Positions 30,843 through 39,537 of a DNA stretch of 64,000 nucleotides are shown in pieces; positions within the stretch are counted from its first letter, which is position 1, and every line of letters begins with the position of its first letter. Source of the stretch: a virus; IMG/VR virus record IMGVR_UViG_3300048997_000130, positions 124,001-188,000 of that record, one strand, 5' to 3'. The translations under genes and the position numbers were made by a program. The notes under the pieces are model-generated. The model had not been told where the DNA came from. It was given only the letters and a program-made list of their open reading frames with translations, and made no database searches.

Positions 30843-32087
30843 ATGGACGTACAAAGCCGACATCGACAAGAAGACGGGACCTGGAAAATTCCGGACCATT
30901 CGTTGCCAGAGCTCATGCAGCGAGTCGAGAAGCTCAATAAGAGGACCAAGAAGACTAGCGGGAACGGACTTTCACTCGAGAAAGTCGGAGAATGCACGGA
31001 AGAGATTCAAGACGAAGAGAAGGCATTTCCTGACGTCAGGAAATATGTTTTTATCAAAATTTCCGGCGAAATCCCTGTCATTAATGGTCATGCGTTTATT
31101 GCTCGCATTGAACATCATGTTACCGGCAATATCATATCGAAATCCCCACGATTTTTTGATTTCCCGTTGGCCGAGGAATTTCGAACCTGCACTGCAAATT
31201 GCGAACACTGTAATACGCTTCGGCAACGTAAAGACACCTTTATTTTGCGAACCGAAGACGGGACTTTGAAGAAAATCGGCCGGAACTGTCTTGCTGATTT
31301 TCTTCGTGGTTCGAACGTCCAAGACGTGCTCCAGTTGTGGTCTTTGATAGATTCTATTGAGAAGCTTCTGGACGCAGCAGAATCGGATTTGGAAGGCAGT
31401 TCTAGTGGTGGAGGACGGTCTTACGTTCGTTTGTCGAATTATTTGGCTTGTACGGCTTCTGCTGTTCGGAACTTTGGATGGGTGAGTCGCGCAAAAGCTG
31501 AAGAATTTCAGAAACAAGCTACTGCTACGGTGGCAGATTGGCTATGCGGCAAAGCTCCTAAATCGCCTCGAGAATACGAAGAATGGAAGAGTTGCCAACC
31601 CACGGCAGTAGATTTGGCAACGGCCAAATCGGTCATGGATTGGGTTGAGACTTTTTCCGGAAAATCAGATTTGAGTGAATATTTCTGGAATATGAAAGCC
31701 GCTTTTGATTTGGGTTATGTTAGCGCTCGCAATTCTGGACTTATTGCGAGCGCAGTCATTTCCTATCTTAAAGAAATGGAGCTTTTGCAAAAGAAACAAG
31801 CTCGTGCTGACGTTCCGGATGGCGGCCATTTTGGCATTCCGGAGAAGCGTTATGATTTTACTAATTTGACTGTGCTCACTGTTCGTAATTATGAGAACGA
31901 TTACGGCACTGTTACCATGCTTATCATGTCAGATGCTGAAAATCATCAGTTTAAATGGAACGCCAGCGGTTCCAAAGATTTCAAAGCCGGCCAGACGGTA
32001 TCAGGTAAAGGCACTGTTAAGAAGCATGATATGTACGAAGGTCGCCATGTAACGATTTTGACTCGTTGTAATTTGACTATCTCCTAA
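30843..32087 (+). CDS. conserved zinc/OB-like nucleic-acid-binding candidate, 414 aa
   Basis: Residues 116-149 carry CTANCEHCNTLRQRKDTF and KKIGRNCLADFL, a four-Cys knuckle (C116, C120, C123, C149) followed by a helical middle. The C-terminal ~90 residues (YDFTNLTVLTVRNYENDYG, FKAGQTVSGKGTVKKHDMYE, TILTRC) look like an OB-type fold. I know this arrangement from hypothetical proteins of other large phages, with no assigned role; nucleic-acid binding is inferred. It is GC-richer than the tail genes on both sides. Well-formed start with GGAGATTCTAATG. Confidence 0.8.
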   Translation: MDVQSRHRQEDGTWKIPDHSLPELMQRVEKLNKRTKKTSGNGLSLEKVGECTEEIQDEEKAFPDVRKYVFIKISGEIPVINGHAFIARIEHHVTGNIISKSPRFFDFPLAEEFRTCTANCEHCNTLRQRKDTFILRTEDGTLKKIGRNCLADFLRGSNVQDVLQLWSLIDSIEKLLDAAESDLEGSSSGGGRSYVRLSNYLACTASAVRNFGWVSRAKAEEFQKQATATVADWLCGKAPKSPREYEEWKSCQPTAVDLATAKSVMDWVETFSGKSDLSEYFWNMKAAFDLGYVSARNSGLIASAVISYLKEMELLQKKQARADVPDGGHFGIPEKRYDFTNLTVLTVRNYENDYGTVTMLIMSDAENHQFKWNASGSKDFKAGQTVSGKGTVKKHDMYEGRHVTILTRCNLTIS

Positions 32088-32146
32088 ATAATATAATTTC
32101 TTTAGAACTTGATACTGATTTTTTATTATAAAATGGCAGATATAAA

Positions 32147-33163
32147 ATGAAGCTCAATGGGATCCATGCATTCGAATTTAATTATTTGAAAGATGAATAC
32201 CCATTATCACAAGAATGGAGGGATATTCAAGCCTTTGAACATTCTGTGACTGTATGTGATGTTAACATCGTGCTATTTGGAATGTCAGCCACACATAAAT
32301 CCGGAAAAGAAATATCTGCTAGTTCCATTCATGATTTCGAACATATTGCTAGTGGTGGACTAGCTGCAGCATATTTTGAACTGTTGGAAAGGACGGCTCT
32401 TATAGAAGCTTCTTCCGTTCCCCATTTCCCGATTATTAATTATCTTGGCGAAGAATTCGGGCAAATCGATTATACGAGAGTGTTTCCCGGATCACCAGAT
32501 CCACGCTGGAAATATTCATTATCGAATGGCATATCGGCCAATATTGGAAGAGAAGCTGCATGTAAATCAGCCAATTTTGAATTAATTGAACGCGATTTAA
32601 TTTTGAGATCTTGGTATGATAATTTGAAATCTATTAAAGTTTCTAACTGGGTCGAGTTCCCAACATCTTTCAATGATAATTATGACATCCAATCTTATTC
32701 ATTTTCGAATTCTGATCAAGATTGTTCTGTTGTTGGTATATTCGGTTTCCCGAAAATCCATATTCCATTAATCTATGGATTTGGAGCTCGAGCTACTATT
32801 GATGAAGCTATTGCTGTGGCAAAGCGCGAATGCATTCAAAGACTTGGATTTTTGTGGGGCGAATCTATACCTTCGCAAGCTCCGACTTTAAAATGCACTG
32901 CAGAATTCCATCAAGCATTTTATTTATATCCGCCGCATCATATTAAACTTCGGAACTGGTTAGATAATGATCTTGGTCGGATGATGCATGTTCCTACCTG
33001 TAAAATCGAAAATCGACAATTCATCGATTTGACTCCTGATCATTTGAAGCACAAAATGTACGTTGTGAAAGCACTTCTAAAAAGTGAAATCCCTTTAACA
33101 TTTGGACTTCCAAGATCATGCAATCGGATTTATCCGGACAGAACAATTCATCCAATAGCGTAG
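32147..33163 (+). CDS. YcaO-domain protein, 338 aa
   Basis: The three diagnostic helices of the YcaO fold are visible: AAYFELLERTAL (E78, E81, R82), SANFELIERDLILRSW (E145, E148, R149) and AVAKRECIQRLGF (E228, Q231), the ATP/Mg-binding residues. SNGISANIGREAACK and YGFGARATIDEAI are the expected connecting motifs, and the chain ends IHPIA, similar to the Pro-rich end of cyclodehydratases. YcaO enzymes use ATP to activate a backbone amide, making azolines, thioamides or amidines in peptides, or help modify ribosomal protein S12. No partner (E1-like, TfuA) or precursor peptide is recognised nearby. Last ~45 bases overlap the next gene. Confidence 0.85.
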   Translation: MKLNGIHAFEFNYLKDEYPLSQEWRDIQAFEHSVTVCDVNIVLFGMSATHKSGKEISASSIHDFEHIASGGLAAAYFELLERTALIEASSVPHFPIINYLGEEFGQIDYTRVFPGSPDPRWKYSLSNGISANIGREAACKSANFELIERDLILRSWYDNLKSIKVSNWVEFPTSFNDNYDIQSYSFSNSDQDCSVVGIFGFPKIHIPLIYGFGARATIDEAIAVAKRECIQRLGFLWGESIPSQAPTLKCTAEFHQAFYLYPPHHIKLRNWLDNDLGRMMHVPTCKIENRQFIDLTPDHLKHKMYVVKALLKSEIPLTFGLPRSCNRIYPDRTIHPIA

Positions 33164-33438
33164 CTCAATACTGGACTACGCGTTCCGGAGAGAAGATACT
33201 CGTTGAAGAAATGACCGATTCGCATATAAATAACGCTGTCCAATATTTGATTAGACAACTAACTGACTGGGATAGGCAAACTGGGATCGATCTTGGCAAC
33301 ATTGACTCCGAAGCCGGCCCGTCTGTAAATCTTCCGATTTTGTATTTTCCGCAAGTTGAATTGGTGGCTGAAGCGTTAACTAATTTAGAAATGCTTCAAA
33401 AAGAACAAAATAGAAGATCTCGTCAAAATTTCTATTGA
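33118..33438 (+). CDS. hypothetical phage-type protein, 106 aa
   Basis: MQSDLSGQNNSSNSVAQYWT; YWTTRSGEKILVEEMTDSHI continuing NNAVQYLIRQL. The W-T-T-x-x-G-x-x-I-x-V-x-x-M-T-D-S-H motif followed by a helix is common in short proteins of diverse phages that have no assigned function. It is not a candidate YcaO substrate: no leader/core layout, no Cys and few Thr at its end. Confidence 0.7.
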   Translation: MQSDLSGQNNSSNSVAQYWTTRSGEKILVEEMTDSHINNAVQYLIRQLTDWDRQTGIDLGNIDSEAGPSVNLPILYFPQVELVAEALTNLEMLQKEQNRRSRQNFY

Positions 33439-33448
33439 CGAGATAAAT

Positions 33449-34876
33449 ATGGCTAAGCGTTGCATTTGGATACCACTCGGTATTGCATTCTGGATTACTA
33501 ATATCGCACAGGCTCAACAGCCGACTCCGCCGGCTTCTTGTGCTCCAGCTATTGCAGCAGCCACGTCTTGTACGTTAAGTTCGCAGTGTCCTACTGGACA
33601 AATTTGCACACTTGACTATAATCAACAGATAAAACATGCTTGGACGTCTGGGCATTGTTTAGATCCAAGCGGCAAAGTTAACGCGCAACCGGCTGTCCAA
33701 GCCGATTTATGTACTTTGCCCATTCCTTATAACTTTTCCGCCGGAGTCTTATATAATTTGCCTGGACAATCTCGAATTCGAATCGAAAGTCCAGGGCTCA
33801 TTATTTATAGACACACTATATTGGCAGGTAACGGTGCACTTTTAGTATTGCCAAATCAAGCGCCATGGTTTACAGCTCTCCGTGTGGTGGTACCACTCGA
33901 TGGTGAATTTATATATGAAATTAACGGGAAGCATGCCAGTTTTAGTGCAGTAGAAGATCTTGCTATAACTCCTGATGCCAATATTCTTCCCAATCCGTTA
34001 TCTGTTCCCAACCAGCATATTGGACTCCAAGTGGCAGCTCACGGAGTGCGTTTATTCAATATTCAAATTCACAGACTTGGAAAATGCATTGAAGTTTATG
34101 GCGAAGGTGGTCATGCCAATAGTAATGCCACTCAAAGCTATTCCACTTTGATGAATAACTGTTGGGGATACGGCGAACGGATCCGAGGAGGCGATTCTAA
34201 TGGAGGCGTGTTCATTGGAGAAGAACTCATTGGTGGAGTCGGATTGCGCGATAGTGCATTCTTAGGAAATCTCCATCTTGGGCCGATGGTTCAAGGCAAT
34301 GATAAAGTCTCCAATAGTTCAGAAGAGGGGCCGACTCCGAAGAAATATTCATTGGATTTTTCCAGTGGGAATTATTCTACAATAGTTCATCCATATATTG
34401 AACTTTCAGAAGCAAAACCTTTAGGAACGTGGACTAATTTGATTGCTGGAGGCCAAGCTGTTGCGCGTTGGGAACTTGGAGAACGCGTTGGGGGTCAGTA
34501 TTCTCGTTTAGTGTTCAGGAACCAAACCAGTGATCGTCGTTACAAATTCATTCTTGGACGAGAAACCGAACCTATGTTTTGGCAAGCTTACACACCTGAT
34601 AACATTGCTGCAGAACCATATGGTCACAGACTAGAATATCGACCTGAATTTGATGCTTGGCAAATTGGAAGTGAAGCTTTCGTTCCAGCAGGTTTGGGTT
34701 CAGATAGATATGTGCTCCGTTTCCGGACTTCAAAAATTATACTCAATGCTGGGATTTTCTCACCTGGTCCGAAATTAACGCCGCTTTCTGAAAGCGGTTT
34801 ATCAATGTGTACTGATGGAATTGATAATGACGGTGATACTAAAATTGATGCGTTAGATCCTGGATGTTCCCCATAA
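33449..34876 (+). CDS. secreted beta-rich protein with Ca-binding C-terminus, 475 aa
   Basis: A signal peptide (MAKRCIWIPLGIAFWITNIAQA, cleavage after AQA) leads to a Cys-containing segment (CAPAIAAATSCTLSSQCPTG) and a long region of short strands and Gly/Asn turns, like a right-handed beta-helix. The end, CTDGIDNDGDTKIDALDPGC, is the Asp-rich calcium-binding motif often found on secreted bacterial proteins. It should be exported by infected cells and might modify the surface or act in superinfection exclusion, but no catalytic residues are apparent. Bacterial origin is likely. Confidence 0.75.
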   Translation: MAKRCIWIPLGIAFWITNIAQAQQPTPPASCAPAIAAATSCTLSSQCPTGQICTLDYNQQIKHAWTSGHCLDPSGKVNAQPAVQADLCTLPIPYNFSAGVLYNLPGQSRIRIESPGLIIYRHTILAGNGALLVLPNQAPWFTALRVVVPLDGEFIYEINGKHASFSAVEDLAITPDANILPNPLSVPNQHIGLQVAAHGVRLFNIQIHRLGKCIEVYGEGGHANSNATQSYSTLMNNCWGYGERIRGGDSNGGVFIGEELIGGVGLRDSAFLGNLHLGPMVQGNDKVSNSSEEGPTPKKYSLDFSSGNYSTIVHPYIELSEAKPLGTWTNLIAGGQAVARWELGERVGGQYSRLVFRNQTSDRRYKFILGRETEPMFWQAYTPDNIAAEPYGHRLEYRPEFDAWQIGSEAFVPAGLGSDRYVLRFRTSKIILNAGIFSPGPKLTPLSESGLSMCTDGIDNDGDTKIDALDPGCSP

Positions 34877-34908
34877 CGCCTTAGACTTATCGTTGATATT
34901 GTTTAAAT

Positions 34909-35172
34909 GTGATACATAATCCAGTTGTTCCAATTGAATATGTAAGGACTGAACTCGGCGAAGAAGCCATGTTAGAAATAATTTCTATATTCGATACTGA
35001 GCAAATTGAATTTACACGGTCTCCCAGCCGAGTTTTAGCGTCTGAATACAGCCATTCTACTATCGAACAAAATACTCCATCTCGAACATTTGTTGCAGTC
35101 TCATTCGATCGACGATATATCTATCAATATGATATAGATGGTTATGGTGAATGGCGCGAATGTGCTAGATGA
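34909..35172 (+). CDS. hypothetical protein, 87 aa
   Basis: A GTG start gives MIHNPVVPIEYVRTELGEEA; AMLEIISIFDTEQIEFTRSP; ends SFDRRYIYQYDIDGYGEWRE. A small alpha/beta protein, acidic. No ribosome-binding site stands out, and no family is recognised. It lies between the secreted protein and a C-tail gene. Confidence 0.55.
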   Translation: MIHNPVVPIEYVRTELGEEAMLEIISIFDTEQIEFTRSPSRVLASEYSHSTIEQNTPSRTFVAVSFDRRYIYQYDIDGYGEWRECAR

Positions 35173-35277
35173 TTATTTTGGTTGGATTCTGATTGCCAAT
35201 TTCCATGATTGGCTTCTCGAATTGAATCTTCGGTATTCACATCATGTAGATATGAATATTATTTTTATAGAAATATT

Positions 35278-35703
35278 ATGAATTTGACTGGAAATTATGA
35301 AACTATAACAATTGATGATTCGTCTTGGTCTCTTCGATGTAGTTGGTATAAAGAATCTCATCATTGGTCGGTATGTATACGGATTTGTTTGAACAGTAAA
35401 CCTGTGGAAGAACTTGTATATTATGTGATTCCTGGTGGGAATTGGTCTGTGAGCGATTCAAGAATGGTTCCCAATAAACTAAATTCTATGCAAATTGCTA
35501 ATTTGATTGAGAAACGCTTGATTTCCAGTATGGCGCCATTGCCGCGCCCTATTGATATCGCCGAGTTCATGGATCGAGTACACAAACTCGCGCTGGTGGA
35601 AATGTTTCGGCAATTCGCAAAAGAATGGACAGGCGATATTGCAGTGGAAGATATTGCTTGTATTTGGGCCGAAGAACAATATCGCGGAGTTATGGAATCG
35701 TAG
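35278..35703 (+). CDS. C-tail family protein, compact type, 141 aa (RGVMES end)
   Basis: The ATG at 35278 is preferred to a TTG 69 bases upstream. MNLTGNYETITIDDSSWSLR; sheet WSVCIRICLNSKPVEELVYY; helix HKLALVEMFRQFAKEWTGDI; end AVEDIACIWAEEQYRGVMES. The I-A-C-I-W tail helix matches I-E-K-I-W of the 36202 protein, a close paralog. Confidence 0.75.
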   Translation: MNLTGNYETITIDDSSWSLRCSWYKESHHWSVCIRICLNSKPVEELVYYVIPGGNWSVSDSRMVPNKLNSMQIANLIEKRLISSMAPLPRPIDIAEFMDRVHKLALVEMFRQFAKEWTGDIAVEDIACIWAEEQYRGVMES

Positions 35704-35706
35704 ATT

Positions 35707-36183
35707 ATGAATATTGTTTGGTGTAGTGAAAGATCGCTGGAATCGCTGGGTTTGCGCGGTCTGTCGATTTTATCAGAATTGACAGATAATGGTGGAGTTT
35801 TCCTATCAATTAAAACTCCTAACAACCATAAATACTGTGCTACTATCAGCTTTGTAAAGCATATGATATTGTTCTCCACGCCTGAGAATCGTGTGGCTCA
35901 AGTCATTAGTTATGACATATTGATTAAATATATTAAGACTTCGTTCAGCGGGTTTTTATATGAACTCGTTAATACGAATGAAGGTTTGCCTTGGATAATT
36001 ATGTTTCGCGAGGACATTATTTCTAATAATTTGGGCGAAACGCTCGCAGATATAATATCCCCTATTGTGGTTCAAATGTTAGATGAATCAAAAAAGAATT
36101 CAATATTCTTAAGTATTCGTGCTATGGATGGTCAACCACGAGAATTTGTTATTGACGAGCTTTCCATAGAAGCAGTATCTTAG
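35707..36183 (+). CDS. C-tail-related body without tail, 158 aa
   Basis: MNIVWCSERSLESLGLRGLS; sheet GGVFLSIKTPNNHKYCATIS; helix LGETLADIISPIVVQMLDES; end FVIDELSIEAVS. The element order is that of the compact group flanking it on both sides, but the chain ends without V-M-x-x. A relative that lost the tag or never had it; a useful natural comparison. Confidence 0.65.
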   Translation: MNIVWCSERSLESLGLRGLSILSELTDNGGVFLSIKTPNNHKYCATISFVKHMILFSTPENRVAQVISYDILIKYIKTSFSGFLYELVNTNEGLPWIIMFREDIISNNLGETLADIISPIVVQMLDESKKNSIFLSIRAMDGQPREFVIDELSIEAVS

Positions 36184-36201
36184 CTGAATAATTGATTGAA
36201 T

Positions 36202-36735
36202 ATGCAATTTGAACATGATTATTTAATGAATATTGAAGGATTATCTAACGCTACAGTCCATACTTCATTAACAATCAATACCATTCAACTTCATGAACTT
36301 CATGTGACTATGAACATATGTGGTCATACTAATAAATCTACCATCATTTTCTTGCATCCTGATATGGTCCGATTTTCCGTGCAGCACGTATCCATGAGAA
36401 TGATTCCGCATCATCCGACAATGATATTTCTGGAAGTGGTGGATTATTATAAGCAGATGATATCTCATATGTTACTTGGTTTGCTCAAAGATGTCCCATC
36501 ACCCATGTTATTGTGGACAGTATCTTTTAAGCAGCAAATATCATCCGGTAAAATTACTGACAAACTATCTGAACCAATAACTATATTCCTTAAACAGATT
36601 TTCGATGATACTAAGAAACACATTATGGAATTTGCTTTTCGTTCATTTCTGATGAACATTGGCAAATGGGTGAATTTCGAAGATATTGAAAAAATATGGC
36701 ATGAATATGTGGCTAATGATATCATGACCGATTAG
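36202..36735 (+). CDS. C-tail family protein, 177 aa (NDIMTD end)
   Basis: ATG at 36202 (a TTG lies six bases earlier). MQFEHDYLMNIEGLSNATVH; a His-rich sheet IQLHELHVTMNICGHTNKST; helix LKQIFDDTKKHIMEFAFRSF; end NFEDIEKIWHEYVANDIMTD. Several His and Met residues in the sheet (HHPTMIF, MRMIPHH) might bind metal, but they are not arranged as a known site. Confidence 0.75.
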   Translation: MQFEHDYLMNIEGLSNATVHTSLTINTIQLHELHVTMNICGHTNKSTIIFLHPDMVRFSVQHVSMRMIPHHPTMIFLEVVDYYKQMISHMLLGLLKDVPSPMLLWTVSFKQQISSGKITDKLSEPITIFLKQIFDDTKKHIMEFAFRSFLMNIGKWVNFEDIEKIWHEYVANDIMTD

Positions 36736-36764
36736 ATTTTAAGATTATTTATATTCATTGTATA

Positions 36765-37649
36765 TTGTGTGAAGTGGAACAAATATTGATTCAAGATTTT
36801 TTAATTGCAGCCGCTAGAGTATCTGGCGTCATAGATTCAGATTTAGTCGGATTTATAAATGAGTCTGATCCAATTACAGCTGAATTGAACTTCCGAAAGC
36901 TTTGGGACTTAGTCATGCTTTCCAGCCGTCCAGATAGAGGCTTAGATCAATTGCGCGTTGATGGTATTCTAGAACATTTCTTCCCGGAAGTGGAGGAAAT
37001 AGTAGGATTCGGTGGACAAGGCCATAAAGAACTCTGGCCACATACTATTCAAGTCGTACTCCAAACCAAACCTAATATAATTGTCCGCTGGGCAGCATTA
37101 TTTCATGATGTCGGAAAAGTCAAGACATTTGCTGATGATGGAGATAAAATTTCATTCCATGGTCATGAAATAGTTAGCACCAGATTATTCTCTGATGCAT
37201 CGAGAAGGACCGGATTTTTCTCTTCTGACGAGACTAAACACATCAAATTTTTGATCAGGAATCTCGGAAAAGTGGAAAGTTATACCACTATTTGGACTGA
37301 TTCTGCTGTTCGCAGATTAGGTGAACAAATATTGGATAATTTGGACAATATCCTCGATTTGGCTCGAGCCGATGTAACCACTAAACATGAAGACAAGAAA
37401 TTTTGGCATCGTGAAAAAGTCAACGATCTGGAAAAGCGGATTCGAGAACTTCGAGAAGAGGATGCTGTTCCTTCTGCGCTTCCAAAGGGTTTAGGCAATG
37501 CTTTGATGAAAGAATTTGATTTGCCGCCGTCTAAAAAACTCGGCGATCTTATGAAATCATTAGAACAAGATGTGGAATCAGGTACGTTGCCACGTTTGGC
37601 CACGTTTGATGTTTATATTAATTATATCAAAAATGCCGATATTCTATAA
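36765..37649 (+). CDS. HD-domain protein, C-terminal half of a tRNA nucleotidyltransferase-like enzyme, 294 aa
   Basis: RWAALFHDVGKVKTFADDG carries the HD metal motif at residues 114-115, with the preceding His in LWPHTIQVV and HGHEIVSTRLF as further ligands. The flanking DQLRVDGILEHFFPEV (neck) and GLGNALMKEFDLPPSKKLGD (tail) match bacterial CCA-adding enzymes of the HD type. The N-terminal nucleotidyltransferase head with its DxD and RRD motifs is absent. It may therefore be a phosphohydrolase on tRNA 3' ends or nucleotides. A TTG start is used; GTG at 36774 is an alternative. Confidence 0.8.
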   Translation: MCEVEQILIQDFLIAAARVSGVIDSDLVGFINESDPITAELNFRKLWDLVMLSSRPDRGLDQLRVDGILEHFFPEVEEIVGFGGQGHKELWPHTIQVVLQTKPNIIVRWAALFHDVGKVKTFADDGDKISFHGHEIVSTRLFSDASRRTGFFSSDETKHIKFLIRNLGKVESYTTIWTDSAVRRLGEQILDNLDNILDLARADVTTKHEDKKFWHREKVNDLEKRIRELREEDAVPSALPKGLGNALMKEFDLPPSKKLGDLMKSLEQDVESGTLPRLATFDVYINYIKNADIL

Positions 37650-37662
37650 AATATCGGGGGAT

Positions 37663-37902
37663 TCAAGCTGCTTGATTTAATATCGAGTCTTGTTCTTGTT
37701 GGAACTGGATATTATCAAATATTAATTGGAACAATTCTTGGCTTATTCGAAGCCGAACGGTGTTTGCGGCATCTTTAAAAATTAAATCACTATTGATATC
37801 ATTAGGATCCGCTAATTGGGGTTCGAAATGTTCGATTTCCGAAATTAATGAACTGAGTAAGGAATTTTCGGAACATTCGACTATTTCAATGTCCATAATC
37901 AA
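37663..37902 (-). CDS. hypothetical protein, 79 aa
   Basis: MIMDIEIVECSENSLLSSLI; DINSDLIFKDAANTVRLRIS; QELFQLIFDNIQFQQEQDSI. Acidic and helical. Its start overlaps the previous minus-strand gene end by 17 bases; the second ATG (37896) is possible. Converges on the HD-domain gene. Unknown function. Confidence 0.6.
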   Translation of the reverse strand: MIMDIEIVECSENSLLSSLISEIEHFEPQLADPNDINSDLIFKDAANTVRLRISQELFQLIFDNIQFQQEQDSILNQAA

Positions 37903-38437
37903 ATCCTAGTAAATATACTTTACCATCTGGTCCAATTTTTTCTATATCAATTGATCCGCAGCAACCTAATTTATATTGTCTATAATATCTGCGGATCTGA
38001 CTAGATTCGCAGGTTGCTGCCACTCGGAAATTATCACAATTAAATTCCTGACTAGATAATTCCTTAAATTCAATGTTCGCCCATTGCCTGACGTGAGCAG
38101 GGACAGAACTTTCCCAATTTTTGAGTTTGGCAATATAACGTTGCCGCTTAATTTCTTCGAGTACTACAATTGACCAAGAAGCTGCGTCTGGAATAGGTGC
38201 CAGACTTAGCCATATTAAAAACAATCGGATTGATTTCCAATATACTGGATCAAGATTACTTGTTTGGAATTGATATAAAGATATTTTGGAATTTATATGA
38301 TGCAGATTCTCGGATTTAATTATCGATCTAATATTACTCGGGTTCTGAATAGAAAGTAATTGGCCGTTGGATTGAACGTAAATTTTATGCTGGATTTTCC
38401 CTAGTTCGAATTTCAAACAGCACTCGGAACTGGACAC
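37886..38437 (-). CDS. conserved hypothetical protein, 183 aa
   Basis: A GTG start gives SSSECCLKFELGKIQHKIYV. The end, LGCCGSIDIEKIGPDGKVYL continuing LGFDYGH, has the CGxxDxxxxGPDGxxYxLGFxYGH signature I associate with the C-terminus of uncharacterised phage and mobile-element proteins. The middle is helical (SIRLFLIWLSLAPIPDAASW). Role unknown. Confidence 0.7.
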   Translation of the reverse strand: MSSSECCLKFELGKIQHKIYVQSNGQLLSIQNPSNIRSIIKSENLHHINSKISLYQFQTSNLDPVYWKSIRLFLIWLSLAPIPDAASWSIVVLEEIKRQRYIAKLKNWESSVPAHVRQWANIEFKELSSQEFNCDNFRVAATCESSQIRRYYRQYKLGCCGSIDIEKIGPDGKVYLLGFDYGH

Positions 38438-38472
38438 ACTTAATTATACCTGCAGTTATGATTTAATTGACA

Positions 38473-38877
38473 TTAATCTCCGAACGAGAAAAACAAAACT
38501 TGTTCAGTTTGCGTTGGATCAACTGTTGTGATTATTGATACGTCAGTTAATTTTTCAGATCCAGGAGCTGATGGCGAAGCGTACATAAATATTCCGCCAG
38601 CCGCGAGTTTGAAATTATTAGAACCAGCTCCGTTTATTCGAACTCCTACGTCACTAGACATCTTATTTTGAATGACGAGTAGTTTAGTACTGGTAATTGA
38701 TCCAAAAGGAACACTAAATTCTGTTCCTACCACAGTTCCGCTCGGAATATCTATGATTCCGGATTGTCCGGCATTGTAAGTCCCGGCTATACCCAAAACT
38801 GCAACACCTGAGTTTGATGGGCCTCCAGGAGGAGTATATGCTAATGAGGTATTGGCATTAAAATTGGTGGCAGACAT
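38473..38877 (-). CDS. virion-like beta protein, 134 aa
   Basis: MSATNFNANTSLAYTPPGGP; GTEFSVPFGSITSTKLLVIQ; FKLAAGGIFMYASPSAPGSE; end TEQVLFFSFGD. Rich in Ser, Gly, Thr and short strands, without Cys; this is the look of phage decoration, tail or fibre-associated proteins. The PFGSI..(A/K)LLVIxN, LxxGG pattern recurs in phage structural proteins. No specific family can be named. Confidence 0.6.
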   Translation of the reverse strand: MSATNFNANTSLAYTPPGGPSNSGVAVLGIAGTYNAGQSGIIDIPSGTVVGTEFSVPFGSITSTKLLVIQNKMSSDVGVRINGAGSNNFKLAAGGIFMYASPSAPGSEKLTDVSIITTVDPTQTEQVLFFSFGD

Positions 38878-38906
38878 TTTATTCTGTGGAGATATTTAAG
38901 GTTTAG

Positions 38907-39227
38907 CTATTTAACAGGATTATCATATTCTTCTGGAGGTCTCAACGACGCAATCTTAGCTTTTGCTACTTTTTCAACTGCCAATTCTTTAATCGGCTTA
39001 ATCACTTGTAATGCACTAAGTATTGCTATGCAAATAAGTCCTGAAATTGAAATTAACGCAGCGATTTTAGGTCCGTTCATTGTCCAAGAAGCCATTGCGG
39101 CCAAAGCAATGATGATGCAAACAATCATCATTGCTTTGCTCCATTTTTTGACGGTAGCGTCAGAAGTATCTGCCGCAAGAGCATCTGCTATATCAGTGTC
39201 CCATAAATAATCTTTTTTCTCATTCAT
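38907..39227 (-). CDS. two-helix membrane protein, 106 aa
   Basis: A soluble acidic N-terminus (MNEKKDYLWDTDIADALAAD) precedes two membrane helices (MMIVCIIIALAAMASWTM; IAALISISGLICIAILSALQ) and a basic helix (AVEKVAKAKIASLRPPEEY). Located upstream of the virion-like gene on the same strand. Possibly a holin-like or membrane scaffold protein, but no clear sign decides this. Confidence 0.65.
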   Translation of the reverse strand: MNEKKDYLWDTDIADALAADTSDATVKKWSKAMMIVCIIIALAAMASWTMNGPKIAALISISGLICIAILSALQVIKPIKELAVEKVAKAKIASLRPPEEYDNPVK

Positions 39228-39284
39228 ATCCCGCTCCCGGTTAATCCACCAATTAATTATAATTTTTCTATTTAGGTAATTATT

Positions 39285-39518
39285 ATGGATAATTCATTAC
39301 AAGAAGAAAATCAAAGTTCATTACAAGTCTCCGGATATCAAGAACCTGATGATTATCCGACTATTCCATGTAGGCCTTTTTGGTCGGCATCTTACTCGGA
39401 AGAAATTAATGAAGATGAAGGGACATTACCGAAAATCCCTAATGCCATAGAACTTCCGAGATTGGACTGGAATAGTTCAGATTTCATCGTGACTGAAGAT
39501 GACGGAGAAATTGATTAG
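39285..39518 (+). CDS. acidic hypothetical protein, 77 aa
   Basis: MDNSLQEENQSSLQVSGYQE; DYPTIPCRPFWSASYSEEIN; ends DFIVTEDDGEID. Highly acidic with Pro and Ser, probably disordered. DNA-mimic or host-interaction proteins of phages often look like this, but that is inference from charge only. Divergent from the minus-strand gene at 38907-39227. Confidence 0.6.
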   Translation: MDNSLQEENQSSLQVSGYQEPDDYPTIPCRPFWSASYSEEINEDEGTLPKIPNAIELPRLDWNSSDFIVTEDDGEID

Positions 39519-39537
39519 ATGACTGTATGGTTAATTC

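Noticed and set aside
33118-33438. Precursor peptide for the YcaO enzyme
   Set aside because: The product is a 106-residue protein with a common phage motif and lacks a Cys/Ser/Thr-rich core region.
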